From JAJEAD01 sp965221555 (GTDB lineage: Bacteria; Pseudomonadota; Gammaproteobacteria; HK1), in NCBI GenBank assembly GCA_965221555.1, contig OZ244895.1, positions 1,426,001 through 1,490,000 on the forward strand: a stretch of 64,000 nucleotides of DNA, given 5' to 3'. Both the position numbers and the translations under genes were made by a program. Below the pieces are notes generated by a model. That model saw only the letters and a program-made list of their open reading frames with translations, ran no database searches and was not told where the DNA came from. Positions 1-8,550 of this stretch are shown piece after piece (positions within the stretch are counted from its first letter, which is position 1; each line of letters starts with the position of its first letter).

Positions 1-2067
1 GTCGTCCAGGCCGCCGATGGGAAGGTACATGTGTCCGATGTCTTCGTTGACGTGCAGGTAGGAGTCGGTGTGATTCTCCGAGGATGCGAGGTTGAGCGCG
101 TGCGGCGGGGTGCCGTACTTGCGGTTGCAGGAATCGAGCTCGATGCCGGCGGCGCCGCCGCCGATCAGCCCGAAGTTTCCGATGAGCTCGTCGGAGGCGA
201 CCCCCGCGAAGACGAATTCGGCGCGCGGGTCGAAGCTGTCGGGGTTGCGCCGGTAGTACGATGAGAAGTCGAAGCCCTGGGCGATGAAGCCGTTGCCGAC
301 CAGGTACTGGGGGGCGCGGCCGCAACGCCACCACATGCCGCCAAGCTCGCCGGTGAAGGACATGTAGTACTCGCCCGGCTCGGCAATCCAGGAGCGTGAT
401 CCGTCCTCGGCCCGGCGCATCTCCATCACCCCCGGCTTGTCGTCGCGGAAGGCGACCCGCCAGTAGAAGCCGTTGCCGCCGAGGTACATGAGGCGCCCCC
501 CCTCCTGGGTATAGGCGTGGAGCCCGTTCCACATCGCGGTGGAGTAGTACTCGGGATGCGTGCAAGTCATGACGCAGCGGTAGCGCCGCAGGCACTCCAC
601 GCCTTCCGCGTGCAGGTCCTCGTCGGTCAGCACATCGTAGGCAATCGCGTTGCTCTCCAGCCAGTCGACCAGGTGCATGTCGGCGGAGAGCTGCCAGAGG
701 GAGCCGTGCTTGGGTCTGAAGTTGAGGATGGGACGAAGACGGGACGAGTAACACACCCCGGTACCGTCCGCGTGGTGGTCGTACATCGAATTGCCGAGCT
801 CCGGGTGCAGGTTGAGGTAGCGTTCCTCGGGATGGATCTCGGTGAGACGGTTGTAGTCGAGCTCCCCTTGGTCGCTCTCCATGCCGGAACGCCAGTTGGC
901 GTAGGCCATGTAGCTTGCGGTAGGCGCCAGCAGCAGGAGCGGAGCCGTCGCCTGGCCGCGCGGCGGGCGCACGAAGAAGGGGATGTGATCCTCCTGGTCG
1001 CCGCTCGTGAGCTTCGCGGCATGGAAGCCGCTGCGGGCATCCTCGGGCACGACGAGCTCGAAGTCCGCTTCCCACTCGCAGTCGTAGAGGGAGTCCTCCA
1101 GGAAGTGAACGGCGGCGTACTGTTCCGGGGCGTGGCGATAGTTCATCTCTTCCCCGGTCCAGTTCGAGCCGCGCACCGCGCGGATCGGCAGGTTGACGAG
1201 CTCGCCGTGGAGGCGGTTGGGGGAAATGTCGACCATGGCGTCGCCGTGAATCTCCCGGGAGAAGTCCAGGGCCACGCAGATCGAAGGGCGAAGGGCGCCC
1301 GGCAGGGGACCATGGCGCAGGGTTTCGAACTCCGCATCGGAGAAGGGGCGGCTCGCGACGACCGGGCGCTCGATACGCCCGTTGAAGACGAGCTCGGGTA
1401 CGGGGCGCCCCCGCCGGCTCCGTTCCCGGGAGTGGGCGGCGACGACGAGCGGAGCGTCGCAACCCAGCGTTACCGCCGCCCCGAGGCTCGCCCGCGCCGT
1501 GCCGCTCGAAGCGTCGCGCGCGTAGGACTCGAGCAGGCGCTGGCTCACTCGCGCCTCGCCGCTGCCGGCGTCGTAGGTTGCCTGCACGAGGTACCACTCC
1601 CTCGCCACCAGGGGGTGGCCCACCGCCACTTCGTGGAATCCCCCGGCGCCGTCGCCGAGCGCCAGCACCATGCCCCGCCGCGGATCGCACCACAGCGCGA
1701 ATCCCGCGCCGAGCGTGGAGTCCGTCTTCGAGAGCACGCAGGCGCGCCGGGCTTCGGGCAGAGTCGGGTAGACGCTCACCTGCAGGGACAGGTGCGTGAG
1801 ATCCTCGAAGAGCGGATGGTGCGCCACGACGCCGAAGGAGCCCGGATGAACCGCCTGGCGTCGGCCCGGATACTCGCCGCTCGGCGCGCCCGGTACCGGC
1901 GCGTCACGATAGCCGGGTCCCGCAGGCTGGGTGTCTCCGGAAAGCAGCCGCACGAATTGCGCGCGGTAGCTCGACACGTCGGGCTCGCAGCTCACCATGA
2001 ATCGGATGCGCTCGCCCGGGGCGACACTTATCTGATCGGCGTAGCCGACGATCTTCTTCTCCATCAT
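1..2067 (-). CDS. N,N-dimethylformamidase-like large subunit, C-terminus cut by window edge
   Basis: Reads open from ATG 2067 to base 1 (689 codons, no stop), so the C-terminus is missing. The N-terminus (MMEKKIVGYADQISVAPGER) and the region around codon 600 (GEYYMSFTGELGGMWWR) are typical of the dimethylformamidase beta-subunit family. A LamG/concanavalin-like part comes first (for example ALDFSREIHGDAMVDISPN), followed by an amidotransferase-like domain (LLLLAPTASYMAYANW). A small-subunit gene lies 12 bp upstream, with a G-rich Shine-Dalgarno (SD) sequence between them, which fits the two-subunit iron amidohydrolase that releases dimethylamine and formate from DMF. The true substrate could be another N-substituted amide. 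Family assignment is firm; substrate is not. Confidence 0.85.
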   Translation of the reverse strand, partial: MMEKKIVGYADQISVAPGERIRFMVSCEPDVSSYRAQFVRLLSGDTQPAGPGYRDAPVPGAPSGEYPGRRQAVHPGSFGVVAHHPLFEDLTHLSLQVSVYPTLPEARRACVLSKTDSTLGAGFALWCDPRRGMVLALGDGAGGFHEVAVGHPLVAREWYLVQATYDAGSGEARVSQRLLESYARDASSGTARASLGAAVTLGCDAPLVVAAHSRERSRRGRPVPELVFNGRIERPVVASRPFSDAEFETLRHGPLPGALRPSICVALDFSREIHGDAMVDISPNRLHGELVNLPIRAVRGSNWTGEEMNYRHAPEQYAAVHFLEDSLYDCEWEADFELVVPEDARSGFHAAKLTSGDQEDHIPFFVRPPRGQATAPLLLLAPTASYMAYANWRSGMESDQGELDYNRLTEIHPEERYLNLHPELGNSMYDHHADGTGVCYSSRLRPILNFRPKHGSLWQLSADMHLVDWLESNAIAYDVLTDEDLHAEGVECLRRYRCVMTCTHPEYYSTAMWNGLHAYTQEGGRLMYLGGNGFYWRVAFRDDKPGVMEMRRAEDGSRSWIAEPGEYYMSFTGELGGMWWRCGRAPQYLVGNGFIAQGFDFSSYYRRNPDSFDPRAEFVFAGVASDELIGNFGLIGGGAAGIELDSCNRKYGTPPHALNLASSENHTDSYLHVNEDIGHMYLPIGGLDD

Positions 2068-2079
2068 GCCGCCCCCCAC

Positions 2080-2394
2080 TCAGTCGATGTCGAGCGTCTG
2101 GCCGGTGATCGCCTGCCAGCGCAGCTTGAACACCGTCCACTCGGCCTCGGCGCGCGACGTGAACACCTGATCCTCGAGGAGTTCGAGGTCGACGCCGCGA
2201 CGTCCCGAGAGCCGGCCGAGTACCCACTCCCGGTGCGGGATGCGGGTGACGAGCACGTGGCGGCCCTCTGTCTCGGTCCAGCGCATCCGGGTCACGATGC
2301 GCTGGAGTTCGGGGCGGTGCGGCCCGAAGGGATTGGCCCTGAACTCCCGTGCGAGGTCGATACGGCCGGGATCGATGGGATAGTGGGAAGGCAT
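2080..2394 (-). CDS. N,N-dimethylformamidase-like small subunit
   Basis: A 104-aa basic protein with no signal peptide. The ATG at 2394 is preferred over an upstream in-frame ATG because AAGGAG lies 7 nt before it. Its size, its position immediately 5' of the large-subunit gene, and motifs such as HREWVLGRLSGRRG and FTSRAEAEWTVFKLRWQ fit the light chain of DMFase-like enzymes, which packs on the large subunit. Stop and next start are 12 bp apart, so the two are almost certainly one operon. Taken alone it would be hard to name; the assignment rests mainly on the neighbour. Confidence 0.75.
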   Translation of the reverse strand: MPSHYPIDPGRIDLAREFRANPFGPHRPELQRIVTRMRWTETEGRHVLVTRIPHREWVLGRLSGRRGVDLELLEDQVFTSRAEAEWTVFKLRWQAITGQTLDID

Positions 2395-2496
2395 CGCGCT
2401 TCTCCTTCGCCCTGACGACCGGACATCAGATATCACCTGCGCCCGGGCCGCAACCCGGGGCCTTTGGGTGCACTCAGTTCAGGTTCGTTAGCGGCA

Positions 2497-4248
2497 CTAC
2501 CGCGTCTCGACCTCCACCGCCTCGCGGTGCACGAGCTCCCAGCCGTGGAATATCAGCACCACCCCGATGAAGCGCACCGCTGGGGCGTGGCGCGCGAAGC
2601 GCGCGTCGCCGAGGTAGCGCCGGAGCTGCGCCGCCGCCTCCTCGCGCAGCGCCTCGATGCGCGCTGCATCCACCGCCTCCGCGCGCCGTAGGTACTTGAG
2701 TTCCACCACGTACCCGTAGCGTGTCTCGGGAAAGCGCACCACGTCCGGCTCCAGCACCAGGTCCGCATATCCCTTCGCACACTCCACCTCCGAGCGCAGC
2801 ACAAGCTGCTCGCCCAGGCTCAGGTACGCGGCCAGAAACCCCTGCAGCACTTTCTCGCCCGCGATGTAGTCCCGAATCCCGGTGTGCGCCTCGATGCGCT
2901 CGGCAATGTGCTCGAATACCGCCGACCACTCGCCCTCCATCGCCATCGCATCGAGCCGGGGCAGCAGCCGGTGCGCATCGAGCGTGAACAACCGCATGTC
3001 CTGATACGCATCGCGCAGGAATCCGTACAGCAGCTCGCGCACCGTCTGGTTCGGGATGCCCAGCACCGTCCGGCTCCCCACCGCCTCGCGGATGCCGAGC
3101 AGCCCGAAGTAGTACAGCAGTGACAGGAAGTTGTCCCGCTCGGCGAGTCGTTCCAGCGGAAAGCTCGCCTGGAGCGTGGCCCGCGTGCTCTCCTCCCCGG
3201 TCAGATGACGCAGCAGGTCGAAGCTGCCGTTGAGCCGCCGACCCACCACCAGCAGATGACGCAGCTTCGTGTAGTCGATGCGCACGTTCACGTCGATGAG
3301 ATTGTCCGGCATGCTCCCGAGCTGCACCGACTGCTTGAGGTAGTACAGCACCATGTCGGTGTTGTAGAGGGTGGTCTGCGCTCTCCTTGCGAAGCGGTAG
3401 CCGTCGTACCAGTGGCGCATCACGTCGAGCGCCTCGTCCACGTCCTGCCCGAACGCGCCGAGGGCGCGGTAGCGCTCCAGCACCTCGCGCACCTCCGCCT
3501 CGGTCAGGCCCAGCATCTCGTTGAAGCGCGCATCCAGGCTGATGTTCTCGCCGATGTTGAACCCGCTCGTCACGTCGTCCAGCGTGATGGGCGACACTCC
3601 GGTGATGAACAGCCGGCTCAGACCGCCCTTGGCCGTCCCCGCCTTCAGCGTGGCGAAGAAGCTGCGGTAGAAACCGCTGCCGTGGGTGAACGCGTGGTAC
3701 GCCTCCTCCCCGTGCATCGCCAGAACGGTGTTGGCGAAGTTGTCGTACTCGTCGATCAGGCAGTACAGGGCGATATCGTGTGCGGCGGTATGCGCGAACA
3801 GCTCGCCCAGCTTGCCGTTGACCGAGGACGGGGCGAGGATGGCCCGGGCCGCCTCCTTCGAGAACAGGTCCGGATGGCGCTCGGTGGTGAGCCGGATCTC
3901 GCGCGCGCAGTGCTCCTCGAAGCTCGCCTCCAGGACCTCGGGTGCATTCCTGAACTCCGAGAAATCGAAGCGCAGGGTGACGTAGCGACTGCGCTCCTCG
4001 GTGGGATTGCGCCCGATGTCGGTGCCGGCGAACAGCGCGTCGAAGTGCCCGGCGAAGCGGCGGTCGTAGTAGTGCTCCAGCAGCGAGATCCAGCACGATT
4101 TGCCGATGCGCCGGGGGCGGATGAGCACCGCGTAGCGGACCTCTTCGAGTGCACGCACGAAGCGGGTTTTGTCCACGTACAGCTCGCCGTCGCGGCGAAT
4201 ACGGCGAAAGTCGGCAATGCCGTAGGGAATGCGGGGGTAGTCGGGCAT
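2497..4248 (-). CDS. AAA-ATPase-like / PD-(D/E)XK nuclease-like protein (DUF1703 type)
   Basis: 583 aa from ATG 4248. An in-frame ATG 24 codons upstream gives a low-complexity leader and is less likely. The N-terminus has the YGIADFRRIRRDGELYVDKT signature of the 'AAA-ATPase-like' family, and residues 44-51 (RPRRIGKS) are its Walker A variant. The C-terminal part has D502 and the ELK triad (E516, K518) of the PD-(D/E)XK fold. Proteins of this build are common, often multicopy and of unknown role; nuclease or defence functions are speculative. It stands alone, between the DMFase operon and a 445-bp gap. Confidence 0.8.
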   Translation of the reverse strand: MPDYPRIPYGIADFRRIRRDGELYVDKTRFVRALEEVRYAVLIRPRRIGKSCWISLLEHYYDRRFAGHFDALFAGTDIGRNPTEERSRYVTLRFDFSEFRNAPEVLEASFEEHCAREIRLTTERHPDLFSKEAARAILAPSSVNGKLGELFAHTAAHDIALYCLIDEYDNFANTVLAMHGEEAYHAFTHGSGFYRSFFATLKAGTAKGGLSRLFITGVSPITLDDVTSGFNIGENISLDARFNEMLGLTEAEVREVLERYRALGAFGQDVDEALDVMRHWYDGYRFARRAQTTLYNTDMVLYYLKQSVQLGSMPDNLIDVNVRIDYTKLRHLLVVGRRLNGSFDLLRHLTGEESTRATLQASFPLERLAERDNFLSLLYYFGLLGIREAVGSRTVLGIPNQTVRELLYGFLRDAYQDMRLFTLDAHRLLPRLDAMAMEGEWSAVFEHIAERIEAHTGIRDYIAGEKVLQGFLAAYLSLGEQLVLRSEVECAKGYADLVLEPDVVRFPETRYGYVVELKYLRRAEAVDAARIEALREEAAAQLRRYLGDARFARHAPAVRFIGVVLIFHGWELVHREAVEVETR

Positions 4249-4693
4249 TCGGCCTGGTCCGGAAGGGGACGGTTCAGGGAGAGAGAAACGCTTTCGGCCT
4301 GCTCCGGGACATTGTGCCACGCTTGCCCGGCCCGCCCGCCCCGTCGGCGGCCGGACCCTCCACCGCTTTACCGCGCCCCCTGAGACTTGCGTAACACCAG
4401 GTGTCGCTTGACACCCGGTACCGCGCCGGCGGGGAGCCCGACACCCGCATCGGAATGGACTTGCGACTGAACTTCTGACGCGGCGTCACGCCGGCATCGC
4501 GCCGGCCTGACGACTCTCGCCCTTCCGGCGACTGGCGGCTACCCCGCCGGCCCCCGTCTGCTGCAGTCGCAACCCGCGAGCGCGATTGACCGTACGGACG
4601 GTGTCGGTATCCTCCCGGCGCACCTTCGCGATGCCGGGGTTCGAGTCGCCCGCTCGGCATCGCACACCCCCCAACCCATCGGAGCCCCGCCTC
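4249..4693. other. 445-bp intergenic region with a stem-loop
   Basis: Divergent spacer between the AAA-type gene and the luciferase-like gene, which should hold both promoters. No gene or clear sigma-70 box was found. The one clear structure is the 9-bp stem-loop at 4628-4663. Confidence 0.5.
4628..4663 (+). promoter_or_regulatory. stem-loop in leader of luciferase-like gene
   Basis: GCGATGCCG (4628-4636) and CGGCATCGC (4655-4663) are perfect inverted repeats around an 18-nt loop containing GGGTTCGAGTCGCCC. It ends 30 bp before the ATG at 4694. It could be an operator or a 5'-UTR hairpin. The loop resembles a tRNA T-arm, but no other tRNA parts are present. Confidence 0.4.
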
Positions 4694-5530
4694 ATGGACA
4701 TCGGCATCACGATCTTTCCGACCGACTACAGCATCCGCATCGACGAGCTCGCCCGCGAGGCCGAGGCGAGGGGTTTCGAGTCGCTCTTCGTTCCCGAGCA
4801 CACCCACATCCCGGCGAGCCGGCGCAGCCCCTGGCCGGGTGGGGCCGAGCTGCCGCGCGAGTACTGGCACACGCTCGACCCCTTCGTGGGGCTCGCGGCG
4901 GCGGCCGCGGTCACTACCCGGCTTCGGCTGGGTACCGGTATTGCCCTGCTCACCGAGCGCGACCCGATCCTGACCGCCAAGGAGTCGGCCACCCTCGACC
5001 TGCTCTCGGGGGGCCGCTTCGAGCTCGGGATCGGGGCGGGGTGGAACGCGGAGGAGATGGAGCACCACGGCACGGTGTTCAAGGACCGCTTCCGGGTGAT
5101 GATGGACCGGGCGCTTGCGATCAAGACGATATGGACCGCGGACGAGCCCGAGTACCACGGGGACTTCGTCGACTTCGAGCCGATCTGGTCGTGGCCGAAG
5201 CCGGTGCAGCGGCCGCACCCGCCGATCCTGCTCGGCGGCGAGAGCGACCACAGCCTGCGGCGCATCGTCCGGCATCTGGACGGCTGGATGCCGCGGGCTC
5301 GTACCGGCTTTGATGCGCCGGTGGAGATGGCGCGCCTGCGGCGCTTTGCCGAGGGGGCGGAGCGTGACGCCACGACTTTGAACGTGTCGGTATTCGGTGC
5401 GCCCGCGAACGCGCAGAGCCTGGAAAGCTACCGCGAGGCGGGAGTGGATCGCGCGATCCTCAGCCTGCCCTCCAAGGGACGCGACGAGGTGCTCCCCCTC
5501 CTCGACGGCCTGAGCGCGCTCCTCGCCTGA
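4694..5530 (+). CDS. LLM-class (luciferase-like) oxidoreductase, F420-type subfamily
   Basis: 278-aa TIM-barrel protein starting MDIGITIFPTDYSIRIDELA. Hallmarks include SLFVPEHTHIP near the N-terminus, TGIALLTERDPILTAKE, and SGGRFELGIGAGWNAEEMEHH, typical of the TIGR03619-like 'probable F420-dependent' subgroup of bacterial luciferase-like monooxygenases. ATG 4694 is chosen because the family alignment begins there, with GGAG 12 nt upstream. The cofactor (F420 or FMN) cannot be decided from sequence. It lies alone between divergent and convergent neighbours. Confidence 0.85.
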   Translation: MDIGITIFPTDYSIRIDELAREAEARGFESLFVPEHTHIPASRRSPWPGGAELPREYWHTLDPFVGLAAAAAVTTRLRLGTGIALLTERDPILTAKESATLDLLSGGRFELGIGAGWNAEEMEHHGTVFKDRFRVMMDRALAIKTIWTADEPEYHGDFVDFEPIWSWPKPVQRPHPPILLGGESDHSLRRIVRHLDGWMPRARTGFDAPVEMARLRRFAEGAERDATTLNVSVFGAPANAQSLESYREAGVDRAILSLPSKGRDEVLPLLDGLSALLA

Positions 5531-5599
5531 GCCGGTGGATTTCCACTGCCTCCTTTGCCGGGGACAGTGTTTGCGGCAGCGACGGCGCGCAGTGTCAGT

Positions 5600-5926
5600 T
5601 CAATTCAGGCGCCGGTCCGGAACCGCGTAGAAACCTTCCCGGTAGTCCCCGAAGAGTTCCGGCACCTGGGGATGGTTTACCGGTCCGCTCGCGTCGCTCA
5701 GCAGGTTCTGCTCCGAGACGTAGGCGACGTAGGTGGTCGCCTCGTTCTCGGCGAGCAGGTGATAGAAGGGCTGGTCCTTTCTCGGGCGCACGTCCTCGGG
5801 AATGGAGAGCCACCACTCCTGTGAGCTAGAGAACTCGGGGTCCACGTCGAAGATCACGCCGCGGAACGGGTACAGGCGGTGGCGGACCACCTCTCCCAGA
5901 CGGAACTTGGCTTCCTGGTTGCTCAT
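5600..5926 (-). CDS. hspQ: heat shock protein HspQ (YccV-like)
   Basis: 108 aa. The family core is clear: FRLGEVVRHRLYPFRGVIFDVDPEF, then QPFYHLLAENEATTYVAYVSEQNLL. HspQ is a small cytosolic protein that binds hemimethylated DNA in vitro and, in enterics, acts as a Lon specificity factor. The ATG at 5926 has no SD sequence. A sigma-32-like box lies immediately upstream (5935-5962), so close that the mRNA might be leaderless. Confidence 0.92.
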   Translation of the reverse strand: MSNQEAKFRLGEVVRHRLYPFRGVIFDVDPEFSSSQEWWLSIPEDVRPRKDQPFYHLLAENEATTYVAYVSEQNLLSDASGPVNHPQVPELFGDYREGFYAVPDRRLN

Positions 5927-5934
5927 CGCGCGCT

Positions 5935-5962
5935 ACATGGCGGTGTCCGGGGCGTTTTCAAG
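5935..5962 (-). promoter_or_regulatory. sigma-32-like heat-shock promoter of hspQ
   Basis: On the minus strand CTTGAAA (5956-5962), 13 nt, then CGCCATGT (5935-5942) closely match the RpoH consensus CTTGAAA-N11-16-CCCCATNT. The -10 end lies only 8 nt before the hspQ ATG. Confidence 0.6.
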
Positions 5963-6073
5963 CTCTCCAAAGCTGCAACGGGCACGGATTGCCGCTTTGC
6001 GACGCCGGTGCACTCGTTCCCATCCGGGGCCGTGGGCAGCGCGGGGTGCGGCGAGTCCCGGCGGCCGGCGCCT

Positions 6074-6835
6074 TCACCCTCGCATCGCGGCCACCGCGTC
6101 GTGCAACGCGGCGACGTAGATGCGGATATCGCTGCCCACCGTCACCAGGTCGAAGCCCGCGTCGATCATGGTGCGTGCATAGGAGGGCGAGAGGCAGTGG
6201 ATGCCGGCCTTGATGCCGGCGCGATGCGCCGCTTCGCGGATGCGATGGATGGCGGCGAGCACCGCCGGCTCGTCGTGATCGAGCTTCGGCGTATGGCCCA
6301 GCGAGAGGGAGAGGTCGCTCGGTCCGATGTAGACCCCGCTCAAGTCGGGGGTTGCCACGATCGCGTCGAGGTTGTCCATCGCCTGCGCGGTCTCGATCAT
6401 CGCGAGGGTGACCACGCTATCGTTGGTCTGCCTCCAGTACTGCGCGCCGTACACGCTGGCGGAGCGCGTCGGCCCGAAGCTGCGCACGCCGCGCGGCGCG
6501 TAGCGGGTGTAACGCACGAGGTTCTCGGCGTCCTCCGGGGTGTTGATCATGGGACAAACGATGCCGAGCGCACCGGCATCGAGCAGCTTCATGATGATTC
6601 CGGGCTCGAGCCACGGTGCGCGCGCCATCGGAGTGGCGTCGGAGGCCGACATTGCCTGGAGCATGGCAAGGGCGGCCTGATAGTCGACCAGGCCGTGCTG
6701 GAGATCCACGGTCACGGAGTCGAAGTCCGCCTGCGCGGTGAGTTCGGCGACGACCGGGCTCGGCACCGCCAGCCACCCGTTGATCGCGGCCTTGCCCGCC
6801 GCCCAGGTGTCCCGCAGTCTGGTCTTCGCGGTCAC
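6074..6835 (-). CDS. HpcH/HpaI-type class II aldolase
   Basis: 253 aa, opening with GTG at 6835; the start is uncertain because no good SD is seen. Family motifs are DSVTVDLQHGLVDYQAAL, MINTPEDAENLVRYTRYAP, MIETAQAMDNLDAI and the IGPSDLSLSLG loop near the C-terminus. These enzymes split 4-hydroxy-2-oxo acids (for example HpaI, RhmA, GarL) in a metal-dependent retro-aldol reaction releasing pyruvate or a related 2-oxo acid. It follows the KARI/racemase operon on the same strand after 227 bp, so it may act on a product of those enzymes. Substrate unknown. Confidence 0.88.
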   Translation of the reverse strand: MTAKTRLRDTWAAGKAAINGWLAVPSPVVAELTAQADFDSVTVDLQHGLVDYQAALAMLQAMSASDATPMARAPWLEPGIIMKLLDAGALGIVCPMINTPEDAENLVRYTRYAPRGVRSFGPTRSASVYGAQYWRQTNDSVVTLAMIETAQAMDNLDAIVATPDLSGVYIGPSDLSLSLGHTPKLDHDEPAVLAAIHRIREAAHRAGIKAGIHCLSPSYARTMIDAGFDLVTVGSDIRIYVAALHDAVAAMRG

Positions 6836-7062
6836 CGCCAGACCCGGCCGGATCGAAACGAGTCTCGTGGACTCGCGCTCAATCCACGCGGACGACGCGG
6901 AGCCAGGCCTGGTCCCGGCTCCGCCGTCCCCGCGCGAACGGGGATCGACCAGTCACGACGCGTCTTCATCATCCTGGATCAGAGTTCACGGATGAGGGGC
7001 TGATGGGGCGGCGCCTCGTCCCGCGCCCGGGCTCCACCCGACTCTCTGGGCCCCTGGCCGCT

Positions 7063-8538
7063 TCACCCGAAGACCGATATGTCGACCGCGGGTCTTAGCT
7101 CGGCGCAGACCGCCAGTACCTCGTGGATCGGGCTCTGCTCGAACTCCTCGAAGAGGCTCTCGTTGTCCACTTCGCCGTCGTCGACTGCGGTGAATGCCTG
7201 CTGAGCGATGATGTAGTCGAAGCGCGGCGCCCACTTGCGGGCTCCGAGGCGGGCGGTGGTCGAGCAGTTGTCGACCATGAACGATACGCCCTTGTAGTCC
7301 ATGTAGGGGTTCAGGGAGTCGACCGCCTCGATGATCGACTCGTTCGCGATCTCGGAGTAGGGATGGCCCCGTTCCACGAGCACGTCGACCTGGGCCATCA
7401 TGGTCGCCATGTAGACCGCCGCGGTCTCCGCGTGGATGGGCGCGTAGTTGCGCTCGGTGTCGGCGCGCACCCGGACCCCGGTCTGCCACATCTCGGTGCC
7501 GTCGATCTTGCCCATCGGATACTCCCCGTGGCGCTTCGTGGCGTTGATGACGCTGCGCACCTCGTTGCCGCAGGCGACGTCATCGTAGATCTCCATCAGG
7601 ATGTCCTTGGCGGGGTGGTAGGCGGCGCAATAGGTCTTGCGGAAGGTGGCCTTCTCCTCGTCGCTCAGCTCCTCGTACACCGCCTTGAGGCCGCTGCGCG
7701 AGATGGTCTTGCTGATCGGTCCGGTGATGGACTGGGCGGAGTTGAGAAATGCCTCGTCGTGCGACATCCCCTTGTCGACGAGTCGCCGGTAGAGGTTCTC
7801 CGCGATGCCGTGCACCGCGCCGAGCAGGATTCCCCGCTCGCCGAAGATGTCGGACTTGTACTCCGACTCGAGCGTGGTCATGAAGGTGCACGGTGAGCCG
7901 AGCGCCACCGCCCAGCCGAGCGCGTAGTCGGTGGCGCGCCCGTCGATGTCCTGCTCGACCGCGAAGCTGCAGTTGATGCCCGCCCCGTTGACCTCCCGGC
8001 CCTGCTCGTAGAGGCGCCGCACCGAGGGCCCCATGCCCTTGGGGCACACCCCGATGACGTTGATGTTGGGAGGAAAGTACTCCCCGATGCTCTGCAGGTG
8101 CGCGAGCAGAAAGCCGTGCGAGAGACCGAGCGTGCAGCCCGGGCGCAGCGCGTCGAAGACCTGCCGGTAGTTCTCCGCCATCGCCGCGTCGGAGATGAGG
8201 AGCAGGGCGAGATCGCTTTCCCGGATCACCTCGTACATCTCGCCGAGCGTGCCGTTATCGCGGGTGAAGCCGGCCTCGGCGGCCTTGGCCATCGAGGACG
8301 ACCCTTCGCGCAGGCCCACCTTGACGGTGATGTCGCTGCCTTCGAGCGAGTCGCGCAGGTTCCGGGCCTGGGCCGGGCCCTGCGAGGACCAGCCGATCAC
8401 GCCGATCCGCTCGATGCCCTGGAATGCGAGGGGCAGGCGATCGAAGAGATGGCGCCCCCCGTGCACGATGGTCTCCTCGGTGTCGCCGAGGTGGATGGTC
8501 CTGGTCTCGAAGACCTTCGACGTAAATTTCGCACTCAT
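7063..8538 (-). CDS. ilvC: ketol-acid reductoisomerase, plant-type class II
   Basis: 491 aa, about the size of mature chloroplast KARI. The dinucleotide loop reads GVIGWSSQGPAQARNLRDSL. Later blocks include CPKGMGPSVRRLYEQGREVN, SEYKSDIFGERGILLGAVHG, ESIIEAVDSLNPYMDYKG and NCSTTARLGARKWAPRFDYI, which recall plant KARI more than the short class I enzymes. KARI makes 2,3-dihydroxy-isovalerate for valine and leucine synthesis. Here it sits 12 bp after two racemase-like genes and not in an ilvBN operon, so it may be a specialised paralogue. No SD is evident at ATG 8538. Confidence 0.88.
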   Translation of the reverse strand: MSAKFTSKVFETRTIHLGDTEETIVHGGRHLFDRLPLAFQGIERIGVIGWSSQGPAQARNLRDSLEGSDITVKVGLREGSSSMAKAAEAGFTRDNGTLGEMYEVIRESDLALLLISDAAMAENYRQVFDALRPGCTLGLSHGFLLAHLQSIGEYFPPNINVIGVCPKGMGPSVRRLYEQGREVNGAGINCSFAVEQDIDGRATDYALGWAVALGSPCTFMTTLESEYKSDIFGERGILLGAVHGIAENLYRRLVDKGMSHDEAFLNSAQSITGPISKTISRSGLKAVYEELSDEEKATFRKTYCAAYHPAKDILMEIYDDVACGNEVRSVINATKRHGEYPMGKIDGTEMWQTGVRVRADTERNYAPIHAETAAVYMATMMAQVDVLVERGHPYSEIANESIIEAVDSLNPYMDYKGVSFMVDNCSTTARLGARKWAPRFDYIIAQQAFTAVDDGEVDNESLFEEFEQSPIHEVLAVCAELRPAVDISVFG

Positions 8539-8550
8539 GCTGAATTCGGC

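Noticed and set aside
517..2415. 632-codon plus-strand open frame opposite the DMFase-like genes
   Set aside because: The minus strand encodes recognisable domains through the same stretch; the plus frame is low-complexity and His/Arg/Val-rich.
4628..4666. tRNA 3' end (T-arm-like GGGGTTCGAGTC)
   Set aside because: No D-arm, anticodon arm or matching 5' acceptor strand upstream, and the T stem has a mismatch. Kept only as a stem-loop.
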